NCBI GenBank assembly: GCA_009844425.1
Contig: VYBN01000015.1
Span: 1 to 64,000, forward strand
Source: Gammaproteobacteria bacterium
GTDB lineage: Bacteria > Pseudomonadota > Gammaproteobacteria > Steroidobacterales > Foliamicaceae
DNA length: 64,000 nt
Direction: 5' to 3'
Made by a program: the position numbers and the translations under genes. The notes below the pieces were generated by a model, which did no database searches, was not told where the DNA came from, and was given only the letters and a program-made list of their open reading frames with translations. Of this stretch, positions 43,731 through 52,165 are shown one piece after another. Within the stretch, counting starts at the first letter, position 1. Every line of letters begins with the position of its first letter.

Positions 43731-44525
43731 ATGAACGAGCGGAAAGCGGCCATCGTAACGGGATCGGCCACAGGTGTCGGCGCGGCCGCGGCGGAGTTGC
43801 TGGCGGAACGCGGCTGCAACGTCGTCGTGAACTACACGCGCAGCGAGAAAGAGGCGCATGAAACGACCGCGCGCTGCGAGGCGGCGGGCGCGGAGACGCG
43901 GGTCGTGCAGGCGGACGTTTCCGAGGACGACGACTGCCTGAAGCTGGCGGCGGCGGCCATGGACGCCTGGGGGCGGATCGACTACCTGGTCAACAACGCC
44001 GGGCGGACCAAGTTCAACCCGTTCGCCAATCTTCACGGCATCGACAAGCAGGACTTCCTCAACATCTACGCGGTCAACGTGGTGGGCACCTACCAGATGA
44101 TCCGCGCCGTGGAGCCGCACATGCGGGCGCTGGGCAGCGGCGCGGTGGTCAACAACTCTTCGATCGGAGGCGTGACGGGCATCGCGTCCTCGATTCCGTA
44201 CGCCGCGTCCAAGGCCGCGCTGAACCTGATGACCAAGTCGCTGGCGCACGTGCTGGGCCCCGAAATCCGCATCAACAGCGTCGCGCCCGGCATGATCCAG
44301 ACGCGCTGGCTGCAGGGCGGTATGGGCGACGAGGCCTACCAGGCGATGCTGGACATGGCCAGTCAGGCGCTGCCGCTGAAACAGGTCGCCGAGCCGCACC
44401 ACGTCGCCGAGGTCATCGTCTGGTTCCTGGAAGGCGCCCCGCTGGTGACCGGCGAGACGCTGATCGCCGACAGCGGCATACACCTGGGCCAACTACCCAC
44501 ACTCGCCACCGGCGACTCCGACTAG
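43731..44525 (+). CDS. short-chain dehydrogenase/reductase
   Basis: Classical SDR, 264 residues from ATG 43731 (a TTG three codons earlier is possible). Cofactor motif TGSATGVG (10-17), then VNNAGRTKFNPFANL, the catalytic Ser in VVNNSSIGGV, and YAASKAALNLMTKSLAHVLG with the Tyr-x3-Lys. Likely an NAD(P)H-dependent oxidoreductase of FabG type; the substrate is unknown. Its last base overlaps the GTG of the next gene, so both are coupled. Confidence 0.9.
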   Translation: MNERKAAIVTGSATGVGAAAAELLAERGCNVVVNYTRSEKEAHETTARCEAAGAETRVVQADVSEDDDCLKLAAAAMDAWGRIDYLVNNAGRTKFNPFANLHGIDKQDFLNIYAVNVVGTYQMIRAVEPHMRALGSGAVVNNSSIGGVTGIASSIPYAASKAALNLMTKSLAHVLGPEIRINSVAPGMIQTRWLQGGMGDEAYQAMLDMASQALPLKQVAEPHHVAEVIVWFLEGAPLVTGETLIADSGIHLGQLPTLATGDSD

Positions 44526-45490
44526 TGGTGCATCGCGCCGGACTGGCGCAACTCAAGGCGCGGCTGAAGCTGCCGGCGTTCGCCGCGCCCATGTTCCTCG
44601 TTTCCGGGCCCGATCTCGTGATCGAGGCCTGTCGCAGCGGCCTGATCGGCGCATTCCCGTCGCTCAACGCCCGTCCTCTCGAGACGCTGGAGGAGTGGCT
44701 GAAGCAGATTTCGACGACGCTGGATGCGGAAGAGCAGGCAAATCCCGGCACGGTCGCCCCCTGGGCCGTGAACCTGATCGTTCATCGCACGAACTCGCGG
44801 CTGGCCGCCGACCTCGACCTTACGGTGAAATACCAGGCCCCGATGGTCATCAGCTCGCTGGGTAGTCCCCGGCTGGTGCGCGAGGAAGTGCATTCCTACG
44901 GCGGCTTGCTGTACTGCGACGTCAACAGCCTGTTCTACGCGCACAAGGCGGCCGACGCGGGCGTCGACGGCCTGATCCTGGTGGCGGCCGGCGCCGGCGG
45001 CCATACCGGCATGATCACGCCGTTTGCGTTCGTGGCCGAGGTCCGCAAGTTCTTCGACGGCGCTATCGTGCTCGCGGGAGGCATTTCCTCGGGCGCCGAT
45101 ATTGCCGCGGCGATCGCGATGGGCGCGGATTTCGCCTACGTCGGAACCCGGTTCATCGCCGCGCGAGAGAGCCTGGCGTCGGACGGCTACAAGCAGATGC
45201 TGGTGGACAGCGGCGCCGACGACCTGGTGCTCACACCCTACTTCACCGGCGTGCCGGCCAATTTCCTCAAGGCGAGCATCGAGAAGGCCGGGATCGACCC
45301 CGCCGAGTTGGGGAAGGCCAATCCGGACATTCAGTTCGACAACGAGGAGAAGCGTGGAAATGCCTGGCGCGACATCTGGTCGGCGGGGCAGGGCGTGGGA
45401 TCGGTCGAGAGCGTGCTCAGCACCGCCGAACTCGTCGCCGAGCTCGAAGACGGCTACCGCGAGGCCATAGCCCGCCTCAACAGGAACTAG
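44525..45490 (+). CDS. nitronate monooxygenase/2-nitropropane dioxygenase-family flavoprotein
   Basis: The 321-residue TIM-barrel product has the family features KLPAFAAPMFLVSGPDLVIE at the start, ILVAAGAGGHTGMITPFAFV with the central His, and the FMN phosphate-binding end AGGISSGADIAAAIAMGADF AYVGTRF. Members oxidise nitronates or act as enoyl reductases; the substrate here is unknown. GTG 44525 overlaps the SDR stop. The next gene is convergent, 31 nt away. Confidence 0.88.
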   Translation: MVHRAGLAQLKARLKLPAFAAPMFLVSGPDLVIEACRSGLIGAFPSLNARPLETLEEWLKQISTTLDAEEQANPGTVAPWAVNLIVHRTNSRLAADLDLTVKYQAPMVISSLGSPRLVREEVHSYGGLLYCDVNSLFYAHKAADAGVDGLILVAAGAGGHTGMITPFAFVAEVRKFFDGAIVLAGGISSGADIAAAIAMGADFAYVGTRFIAARESLASDGYKQMLVDSGADDLVLTPYFTGVPANFLKASIEKAGIDPAELGKANPDIQFDNEEKRGNAWRDIWSAGQGVGSVESVLSTAELVAELEDGYREAIARLNRN

Positions 45491-45520
45491 CAGGCAGCCT
45501 GGACTGGCTCGGTGCCCCGC

Positions 45521-46921
45521 CTAGCCGGTGGGCCAGCGGGTGTGGTGCAGGTCGATCACGTAGTCGTGCGAGTGGCGCAGGGGCTCGTGGCGGTGCGGAT
45601 GGCTGTGCGGTTCCTCGCCTTCGTCGCCTTGGTGAGCATGCCGGTGATGGCGGTCGTGGAAGTGCCTGTGGGTGTGCTCCACCGCCTCGTGCTCGTGCAG
45701 GAGTTCCTCGTGGTCCTGGCGCGGCCACAGCCGAGTGCCCGCCAGCGCCAGCACGATGCAGAGCAGTCCGAGGATCAGGCCGGCGGTCGACAGCCCCAGC
45801 GTCGTGCCCAGCCATCCCGCTAACGGATACCCGACCAGCCACGCGCAATGCGACAGCGAGAAGTGCGCCGAGAAATACGCCGGCAGGTCGGCCGGGTTGG
45901 AGGACCGGTTGATGACTCTTCCCGAGGGCGTATAGACCCAGGAACCGCCGGCGCCCATGATCGTCCACATCACCAGCACCGGGACCAGGCCGGGTGAAAG
46001 AATCATGAAAAGTGCGGCGAATCCGGCCAGCAGCGCGCCGCGCGAAATGAGCTGGCGGCTCTTGATGCGGCGCAGGATCAGCGGCGTGGTCAGGGCCGCG
46101 GCCATCGATCCGCCGCCGTAGGCCAGCATGGTCACGGCCACCAGGTAGTCCGCTCCGCCAAGCACGGTGCGCACGTAATCGACGTTGTTCACCAGCACCG
46201 CGCCGCTGACCATGGCGGCGCCGAAGTAGAGCACCAGCAGCGCGCGCAGCCGGGGCGTGGCCATGTACGAACGCACGCCGAAGGTTACGTCGTCGAGCAC
46301 CTTGCCCGTGCGCTCAACCGGGGCGATCTTCGGCAGGCGGGTGACGACGATCAGCAGCGCCGAGATCAGGAACGCGGCGGAATTCAGTTCGAACAGCAGC
46401 TCGAAGCCGCTGCCGGCGGCCATCAGCACAATGGCCAGCATCATGCTCCCGACCGTCTCCAGGTCGTAGGCCAGGCGGGTCCAGGAAAGCGCCCGCGTGT
46501 AGGTAGCCTGGTCCGGCAGCACGGTCGGAATGATCGCCTGGAACACGGGCTTGAACGCCGCCGACAGCGCCTGCACGGCGAAGATCAGCACGTAGATCTG
46601 CCACTCCGTGGTCACGAAGGGCAGCAGCAACACAAGGCCCGCCCGCAGCACGTCGCTCGTTACCAGGATGCCCTTGCGCGAGGTCCGGTGCGCCAGCCCG
46701 CCGCAGATCGGCGCCAGGAACACGTAGGCGACCATCTTGATCGACAGGGCCGTGGCCAGCACCGGCGCCGCCTGGCCGCCGGTCAGCCGGTAGGCCAGCA
46801 GTTGCAGGCCCACGGTGCTCAGGCCCGTTCCGACCAGCGCGATGACCTGGGCTGCGAACAGCCGCCGGAAACCCGCGTAGCGGAACGGGTTGTCCCGCAT
46901 CGGCAGTGCGTTCTTACTCAT
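45521..46921 (-). CDS. MFS exporter with His-rich C-terminal tail
   Basis: The 466-residue product is an MFS_3-type permease of about 12 helices (FRRLFAAQVIALVGTGLSTV, the A-loop AHRTSRKGILVTSDVLRAGL). The last 63 residues contain 19 His, in runs such as HTHRHFHDRHHRHAH and PHSHPHRHEPLRHSH. Such tails bind Ni, Co, Zn or Cu, as in NreB-type metal exporters, so metal efflux is plausible. ATG 46921 is used: the 17 residues before it come from a palindromic repeat. Its ATG overlaps the stop of the acyl-CoA synthetase gene. Confidence 0.85.
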   Translation of the reverse strand: MSKNALPMRDNPFRYAGFRRLFAAQVIALVGTGLSTVGLQLLAYRLTGGQAAPVLATALSIKMVAYVFLAPICGGLAHRTSRKGILVTSDVLRAGLVLLLPFVTTEWQIYVLIFAVQALSAAFKPVFQAIIPTVLPDQATYTRALSWTRLAYDLETVGSMMLAIVLMAAGSGFELLFELNSAAFLISALLIVVTRLPKIAPVERTGKVLDDVTFGVRSYMATPRLRALLVLYFGAAMVSGAVLVNNVDYVRTVLGGADYLVAVTMLAYGGGSMAAALTTPLILRRIKSRQLISRGALLAGFAALFMILSPGLVPVLVMWTIMGAGGSWVYTPSGRVINRSSNPADLPAYFSAHFSLSHCAWLVGYPLAGWLGTTLGLSTAGLILGLLCIVLALAGTRLWPRQDHEELLHEHEAVEHTHRHFHDRHHRHAHQGDEGEEPHSHPHRHEPLRHSHDYVIDLHHTRWPTG

Positions 46922-48501
46922 TCCTGGGAGCGAGGTCGTCCCGACCTCGCGGAGGGCGGGACGCCCTCCCACCCGGGACGGGACGCTTTCCCTCCGGCAT
47001 ACAGCTGGCGCAGTTCCGTCTTCAGCAGCTTGCCCTGCGGGCTGATCGGCAGCTCTTTCACGATCTTCACTTGCCTGGGAATCTTATAGCGGGCCAGGTG
47101 GTTTCGGCATTGCTCCAGCACCTCCTCTTCTGTCACCCGCATGCCCTTGCGCGGCAGCACCAGCGCCATGCCGACTTCGCCCCACTTCGGATCGGGCACG
47201 CCGATCACGCCCGCCATGCTGACCGCCGGCATCCTTACGACCACGTTCTCGATCTCCACCGGGTAGATGTTCTCGCCGCCGGATATGAACATGTCCTTGA
47301 GCCGGTCCACGATCGTGAGCATGCCCTCGCCGTCCATGCGGGCCGCGTCGCCGGTGCGGAACCAGCCGTTCACCCGCGACGCGGCCGTGAGTTCCGGGTC
47401 GCGCCAGTATCCGGGGGTAACGCCCGGGCCCCGCAACTGGATCTCGCCCACCTCGCCGCGCGGCATCTCACGGCCTTCGTCGTCCCCGACCTGCACCTCC
47501 ACGTGCATCATCGCGTAGCCCGCCGAGCCGAGCATCTCGCGGGCGCGCTGTGGCGGGGTCATCGTCACGCTGAAACACTCCGTAAGCCCGTACGACTGCG
47601 CCAGGGCCACGCCCTTGGCTTCCCAGGTGCGCAGCAGTTGTATGGACACGGGTGCGCTGCCCACGCCCAGGCAAGCCAGCGCCGGAAATTCCGCACTCTC
47701 GAATTCCGGCAGCTCGCTCATCATCAGGTAGTGCGTGGGCACGCCGATGCAATGGGTGATGCCCATTTCGGCGTCCGTCAGGTAGCCGAGGCACTTGCGC
47801 GCGTCCCAGCGGGGCATCACGTTCACGCACCCGCCGTAGTGGAACAGCGACGTGCCTGCCGCGTTCAATCCGGCCGTGTGAAACAGCGGGGCGTAGGTCA
47901 GGCTCACCGAATCCCGCGATAGGCCTGCGTGCAGGGCGCCGCACAACAGGGTGTTGTGGACCATGCGGTAGTTGTACATGACCCCCTTGGGCCTGCCGGT
48001 GGTGCCGGAGGTGTACAGCAGGCAGTTCAGATCGTCGCCGGCGAGCCGTGGCATGACCGCTTCCGGCTCGTGGCCGGCAATCAGCCGCTCGTGGTCCGAG
48101 TCGCCGCCCTCGCGGCGGATCAGCAGCGCCCCGTCATTCCAGCCTGCGGCCAGCGGCGCGTATTCCTCGTCGCAGAACACGGCCTTCGGTTCGGCGTGCG
48201 AAAGCAGCTCCGCGACCTCCACCGGGTGCAGCCGCCAGTTCAGCGGCACGAAAAGCGCGCCCAGCTTCCAGCAGGCGAACATGAGTTCGTAGAAGTCGGT
48301 GCTGTTGGCGGCGATGATAGCCACCCGGTCGCCCTTGCCCACGCCATGCTCGGCAGCCAGCCCCGTGGCCAGGCGGGTGCTGCGTTCGTTGAACTCGGCG
48401 TAGGTGAATCGCCGGCCGGTGCCGAGATCCACGCAGGCGGGCGAGTCGGCGTTGTAGCGGGCGTGGTAGGCCAGCCAATCGTAGACCCTGTCGCTGCTCA
48501 A
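46918..48501 (-). CDS. AMP-binding acyl-CoA synthetase/ligase (FadD-like)
   Basis: The 527-residue product has the adenylate-forming motifs: LLYTSGTTGRPKGVMYNY (P-loop), YGLTECFSVTMTPP, GWFRTGDAARMDGEGMLTIV, RLKDMFISGGENIYPVEIEN and the catalytic Lys region ISPQGKLLKTELRQL. It probably activates a carboxylic acid to its CoA ester. The last 24 or so residues (after LYAGGK) are encoded by a palindromic repeat, which also supplies the stop codon. The next gene is divergent (UbiD-like). Confidence 0.92.
   Translation of the reverse strand: MSSDRVYDWLAYHARYNADSPACVDLGTGRRFTYAEFNERSTRLATGLAAEHGVGKGDRVAIIAANSTDFYELMFACWKLGALFVPLNWRLHPVEVAELLSHAEPKAVFCDEEYAPLAAGWNDGALLIRREGGDSDHERLIAGHEPEAVMPRLAGDDLNCLLYTSGTTGRPKGVMYNYRMVHNTLLCGALHAGLSRDSVSLTYAPLFHTAGLNAAGTSLFHYGGCVNVMPRWDARKCLGYLTDAEMGITHCIGVPTHYLMMSELPEFESAEFPALACLGVGSAPVSIQLLRTWEAKGVALAQSYGLTECFSVTMTPPQRAREMLGSAGYAMMHVEVQVGDDEGREMPRGEVGEIQLRGPGVTPGYWRDPELTAASRVNGWFRTGDAARMDGEGMLTIVDRLKDMFISGGENIYPVEIENVVVRMPAVSMAGVIGVPDPKWGEVGMALVLPRKGMRVTEEEVLEQCRNHLARYKIPRQVKIVKELPISPQGKLLKTELRQLYAGGKASRPGWEGVPPSARSGRPRSQE
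46923..46990. repeat. palindromic repeat pair overlapping two gene ends
   Basis: CCTGGGAGC leads into GAGGTCG-TCC-CGACCTC, then GGAGGGCG-GGA-CGCCCTCC. The first hairpin shows a paired change from the 39316 copy. The repeat is read as the tail of the acyl-CoA synthetase and would be read as a 17-residue N-terminal extension of the MFS gene. Confidence 0.75.
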
Positions 48502-48600
48502 GTGGCGCTCCTCATCCGCCGGCCGATCCCTCCCCGTGGAAAGAAACGGTAAATTGCATTAGGCTGCGCCTTTACGCAAGTGTCGGCGGGAGGTTTGTTC
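48502..48600. promoter_or_regulatory. divergent promoter region between acyl-CoA synthetase and UbiD-family genes
   Basis: The 99-nt gap must hold both promoters. The ribosome site for the UbiD-like gene is GGGAGG, 8 nt before ATG 48601. On the plus strand TAAATTGCATTAGG is A/T-rich and could include a -10. No operator repeat is clear. Confidence 0.35.
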
Positions 48601-50097
48601 ATGGCATACGAGGATTTTCGGGCATTTCTTGATCTGCTTGAGGAGCGCGACGACCTGCGCCGCATCAAGGAACCGCTTTCGGTGGGGCTTAACGAGTCCG
48701 ATCTGCAGCCGCTCATGGCGCTTCTGCACAGCGGCCCCAATCGCGCCCTGATCCTTGAGAACCTGACCGGCTACAACACGCCCGACGTCCCGGTCGCATT
48801 CAATCCGTACGGTTCGCGCGAGCGCACCGCGCTGTGCATCGACGAAGAAGACGTGCTCGACGCCAAGCACAAGCTTGCGCGCGTGCTCGCCGACCCCGCG
48901 AGCTGGCACAAGCCGGTGATGGTGGACCGGGATGACGCTCCGTGCAAGGAGGTCGTGATTCCCGAGGACGAGGTGTCGCTGGGCAAGCAGATTCCACATG
49001 TCTGGTTCGGAAAGGAAGGGCCGGGCTACATCACCAACGGCATCGCGATCACCAAGGACCCCGAAACCGGCGCCCGCAACGTGGGCTGGTACCGGCATAC
49101 GCAATTGTGGAACGCGCAGCATCCGGCCGGCGGCGAGTATTCGCAGCACAACCAGGACCGCTGCCTGGCAGTTTTCGTCTACTGGAACCCGCCGATGAAT
49201 CACGGCGGCCTGCACCTGGCCAAGGCCATTGCCGCCGGGAAGACCCTGGAAATCGCGATTGCATGCAACTGCGACCCGGCGCTGCACCTGGCTTCGGCCA
49301 CCGGCCTGCCTTTCGGCCAGGACGAGTACGACTTTGCGGGCGGCCTGCGCGGCTCGCCGCTCAAGCTCGTGAAATGCGACACGGTGGACATCGAGGTCCC
49401 GGCCACCGCCGAATACGTGCTGGAAGGCGAGTTCCTGCCCGGCCAGCAGGAGCAGATCGGCTGGCATTCCAACCCGCTGGGCTACTACGACGCGGTGCAG
49501 GTGTTCCCGCTGATGCAGGTCAACCACATCACGCACCGCAAGAACCCGATCTGGCACTCGACGATGGAGATGGTGCCGCCGTTCGATCACAACTACCTGG
49601 CGCTGCTGCCAGTGGAAGGCGAAGTCCTGAGCGACCTGGGACGCAAGATTCCCGAGGTCAAGGATGTGGTGGTGACGCCCAACATGACCTACATCGTGCA
49701 GCTCTCCGTGGACGGCGCCACCAAGCCGCATCCGGAGTTCGGCAAGTACGTGCTGCACGCCGTCTGGGGCGCGGCCGGCCGCTGGGGACGCACCGCCAAG
49801 CTGGTCATCGTCGTGGGGCCGGACGTCAATCCCTACGACCTGGCTTCGGTGGAGTGGGCGATCATGACCCGGGTGCAGCCCGTATCCGACATCATCATGA
49901 ACCCCTCCGGTCAGGCCTTCGTGCTGGACCCCTCGGCGCCGAAGTCGGCCCAGGGCGTGCCGGTGCAGTCCGAGCAGATGGGCATCGACGCGACGATCAA
50001 GATCCCGGAGCGCTTTACCGAGTATCCCGAAGTCAGCCAGGCAGATCCGGCGGACGTGGCGGCGCTGGCCAAGCGCCTGGGCGACGCGCTCGACTGA
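48601..50097 (+). CDS. UbiD-family prenyl-FMN decarboxylase
   Basis: The 498-residue product matches the UbiD family in length and motifs: FRAFLDLLEERDDLRRIKEP, NVGWYRHTQLWNAQ (cofactor region), VKCDTVDIEVPATAEYVLEG and LGYYDAVQVFPLMQVNHITH, then IIMNPSGQAFVLDPSAP and MGIDATIKIPERF. It departs from UbiD of ubiquinone synthesis around residues 130-200 and in the EGP-like segment, here GEFLPGQQEQIGWHSNPLGY, so a catabolic or biosynthetic aromatic/alpha-beta unsaturated acid decarboxylase is more likely. It needs UbiX product; ubiX lies in the same region. Confidence 0.88.
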   Translation: MAYEDFRAFLDLLEERDDLRRIKEPLSVGLNESDLQPLMALLHSGPNRALILENLTGYNTPDVPVAFNPYGSRERTALCIDEEDVLDAKHKLARVLADPASWHKPVMVDRDDAPCKEVVIPEDEVSLGKQIPHVWFGKEGPGYITNGIAITKDPETGARNVGWYRHTQLWNAQHPAGGEYSQHNQDRCLAVFVYWNPPMNHGGLHLAKAIAAGKTLEIAIACNCDPALHLASATGLPFGQDEYDFAGGLRGSPLKLVKCDTVDIEVPATAEYVLEGEFLPGQQEQIGWHSNPLGYYDAVQVFPLMQVNHITHRKNPIWHSTMEMVPPFDHNYLALLPVEGEVLSDLGRKIPEVKDVVVTPNMTYIVQLSVDGATKPHPEFGKYVLHAVWGAAGRWGRTAKLVIVVGPDVNPYDLASVEWAIMTRVQPVSDIIMNPSGQAFVLDPSAPKSAQGVPVQSEQMGIDATIKIPERFTEYPEVSQADPADVAALAKRLGDALD

Positions 50098-50100
50098 GCC

Positions 50101-50508
50101 TTGGCGGAGCCGGTCGATCTCTCGAAACTTCCGCGGCTGACCAGCCGCGACGCGGTGGGCGGCGAACTGGTCTCGGTGGACGCCGAGGCTGGCGTCGTAA
50201 CCGCGTCCTACCGGCCCCCGCAGGAGCTGGCCAACCCGATCGGTTCGCTGCAGGGCGGCTATGCGCTCGCGATGCTGGACGACGTGAGCGGCTCCACGAC
50301 CTGGTTCGGCGGCGGCGGACGCCCGTTCACGACGGCGCAGATCTCCGCCAACTTCCTGAAGGCCGTGCCGATGGGCGAACCGCTGCTGGGCGAGGGCAGG
50401 ATCGTGCACAACGGCCGCCGCCAGTCCGTGGTCGAGGCGGAGCTCAGGCGCGAGAAGGACGGCGCCGTGCTGGTCCGGGCCACGGTAATGAACGTATTCC
50501 TGGAGTAA
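50101..50508 (+). CDS. PaaI-type hotdog thioesterase
   Basis: The 135-residue product has the hotdog signature NPIGSLQGGYALAMLDDVSG and the strand PFTTAQISANFLKAVPMGEP, typical of PaaI/YiiD-like acyl-CoA thioesterases. TTG 50101 lies 3 nt after the UbiD-like stop, with GAGCC-rich context instead of a strong ribosome site, so coupling is likely. It probably releases a CoA ester made by the nearby ligase. A palindromic repeat follows 35 nt after the stop. Confidence 0.85.
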   Translation: MAEPVDLSKLPRLTSRDAVGGELVSVDAEAGVVTASYRPPQELANPIGSLQGGYALAMLDDVSGSTTWFGGGGRPFTTAQISANFLKAVPMGEPLLGEGRIVHNGRRQSVVEAELRREKDGAVLVRATVMNVFLE

Positions 50509-50542
50509 TGCCACCTCGATCCGACACTTTCGGGCGCCAGCC

Positions 50543-50591
50543 CTGGGAGCGAAGGCGTCCCGCCTTCGAATAGGGCGGGATGCCCTCTTCC
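50543..50591. repeat. palindromic repeat pair containing the nadC start codon
   Basis: CTGGGAGC is followed by GAAGGCG-TCC-CGCCTTC, again with both arms changed together relative to the 39316 copy, and then AGGGCGGGATGCCCTCTTCCC. A C-to-T change in the second unit (GGGACGCCC to GGGATGCCC) creates ATG 50580, used here as the nadC start. Confidence 0.75.
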
Positions 50592-51443
50592 CGATCCTCA
50601 CCCGCCGCACCTGCGGAAGCGGTGCGCGATGACGTGCGCCGGGCGCTGCGCGAAGACGTGGGCGCCGGCGACGTGTCAGCCGGTTTGCTGCCCGGGGATG
50701 CCCATGCGGCGGCGATGGTCGTCGCGCGCGAGGAGTGCGTGCTGTGCGGGCGCGACTGGTTCGAGGAAGTGTTCCGGGCCTGCGACGAGCGGATCGCGGT
50801 TCGCTGGCTAGTTGCCGAGGGCGGATCGACCACGGCGGGCGAGGCCGTATGCGAGCTGGAAGGACCGGTTCGCGGGCTGCTCAGCGGCGAGCGCTCGGGC
50901 CTGAACTTCCTGCAACTGCTGTCGGCCGTGGCAACGCAGACGCGCGCCATGGTAAAGGCGCTGGAAGGCTCCCGCGCGGTCCTTCTGGATACCCGCAAGA
51001 CGCTGCCCGGCCTGCGCCAGGCGCAGAAATACGCAGTGCGCGTGGGCGGCGGAAGCAATCACCGCATGGGCCTGTACGACGCGGTCCTGCTCAAGGAAAA
51101 CCACATCGCCGCGGCCGGCGGCGTGCGCCAGGCGCTCCAGGCGGCCCGGGATCGCGGCGGCGATCTGCCGGTCACCGTGGAAGTCCAGGGCCTGGACGAG
51201 TTGGTCGAGGCGCTGGATGCCGGCGCCGACTGGATCATGCTGGACAACTTTTCCCTGGAGCGGCTTTCGGCCGCCGTGCGGGAGCGCGATCGGCGCGGCC
51301 GCGACGTGATCCTGGAGGCCTCGGGGGCGATCGGGCCGGACAATATCGCCGAAGTTGCGGCCACCGGCGTGGACCGCATATCCGTGGGGGCCCTGACCAA
51401 GAACGTCAGGGCCTGCGATTTCTCGATGCGCCTGGTCGGCTAG
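50580..51443 (+). CDS. nadC: nicotinate-nucleotide pyrophosphorylase (carboxylating) NadC
   Basis: NadC forms nicotinate mononucleotide from quinolinate and PRPP in NAD synthesis. The 287-residue product has RRALREDVGAGDVSAGLLP, GERSGLNFLQLLSAVATQTR, LLDTRKTLPGLRQAQKYAVR and VGGGSNHRMGLYDAVLLKEN, and the end GVDRISVGALTKNVRACDFS. The first ATG (50580) lies in a palindromic repeat; no other ATG precedes the conserved region, though GTG codons near AVRDDV are alternatives. It is convergent with the next gene, overlapping by 4 nt. Confidence 0.94.
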   Translation: MPSSRSSPAAPAEAVRDDVRRALREDVGAGDVSAGLLPGDAHAAAMVVAREECVLCGRDWFEEVFRACDERIAVRWLVAEGGSTTAGEAVCELEGPVRGLLSGERSGLNFLQLLSAVATQTRAMVKALEGSRAVLLDTRKTLPGLRQAQKYAVRVGGGSNHRMGLYDAVLLKENHIAAAGGVRQALQAARDRGGDLPVTVEVQGLDELVEALDAGADWIMLDNFSLERLSAAVRERDRRGRDVILEASGAIGPDNIAEVAATGVDRISVGALTKNVRACDFSMRLVG

Positions 51444-52063
51444 AACATCGTGCCGTGGCCGGCGCCTACCATGCTGGCGAGCATCGGAATCGAAAGCAGC
51501 GTGTTGGTGCGCGAGAACAGGAACGCGGTCCGCCGAGCCTTGTTGATTTCCTCGGCGCTGGCTTCGACCATGCCGAGCACCTTCTTCTGGTTGGGCCAGA
51601 TGACGATCCAGACGTTGAAGAGCATGATCGAGCCCAGCCAGGCGCCGACGCCGATGGTCAGGCCGTACATCGCGTCACCGCCACCGGGCATTGCGCCCAG
51701 CGTGAAGGCGTTGATGAAATCCCCCCGGTGCAGGAGGAAAGTGGCGCCAGCCAGCCAGGTGACCAGCGCGGCCCAGCGGAACCACCACAGCGCGCGGGGC
51801 GCAACGTAGCGGGTAATAGCGGCGCCGCTCGGACCCTCGTCGTCCGAAGCCGCGTCCGACAGCGCCTGGACCTGAACGAAATTGAAGTAGTAGAGCAGCC
51901 CGATCCAGGCGATGCCTGCAAACACGTGCAGCCAGATCAGGAAGGCATTGACCGCGTTGATTCCGGCCATCGAACTGCCGGTGCCCGCCGCGATGGCCAT
52001 GATGATGAGCGAAAGTACGAGGCCGCCGACGAGTGTGCCTGTCAGGGTGTTCAATGGGTTCAT
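51440..52063 (-). CDS. membrane protein of the urate hydroxylase PuuD-like family
   Basis: The 207-residue product has about five membrane helices (LVGGLVLSLIIMAIAAGTGS, FLIWLHVFAGIAWIGLLYYF, WFRWAALVTWLAGATFLLHR, WLGSIMLFNVWIVIWPNQKK, FLFSRTNTLLSIPMLASMVG) and the IWLHVFAGIAWIGLLYYFN motif of the PuuD/urate oxidase N-terminal domain, which carries His residues that may bind haem. No C-terminal cytochrome c domain is present, so urate oxidation is not shown. Possibly an electron-transfer or haem-containing membrane protein. Confidence 0.7.
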   Translation of the reverse strand: MNPLNTLTGTLVGGLVLSLIIMAIAAGTGSSMAGINAVNAFLIWLHVFAGIAWIGLLYYFNFVQVQALSDAASDDEGPSGAAITRYVAPRALWWFRWAALVTWLAGATFLLHRGDFINAFTLGAMPGGGDAMYGLTIGVGAWLGSIMLFNVWIVIWPNQKKVLGMVEASAEEINKARRTAFLFSRTNTLLSIPMLASMVGAGHGTMF

Positions 52064-52165
52064 AACGTCCCCTCTACGTTAAATTCCGAAGCGCCGATTG
52101 TGCCACAAATGGTTTACAGCTAAATTTCATTGCTCCGGGTTATTGTCGAAAAGGGGCAGCGCATC

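Noticed and set aside
46906-47922. 338-residue plus-strand frame opposite the acyl-CoA synthetase
   Set aside because: His/Arg-rich antisense product without domain.
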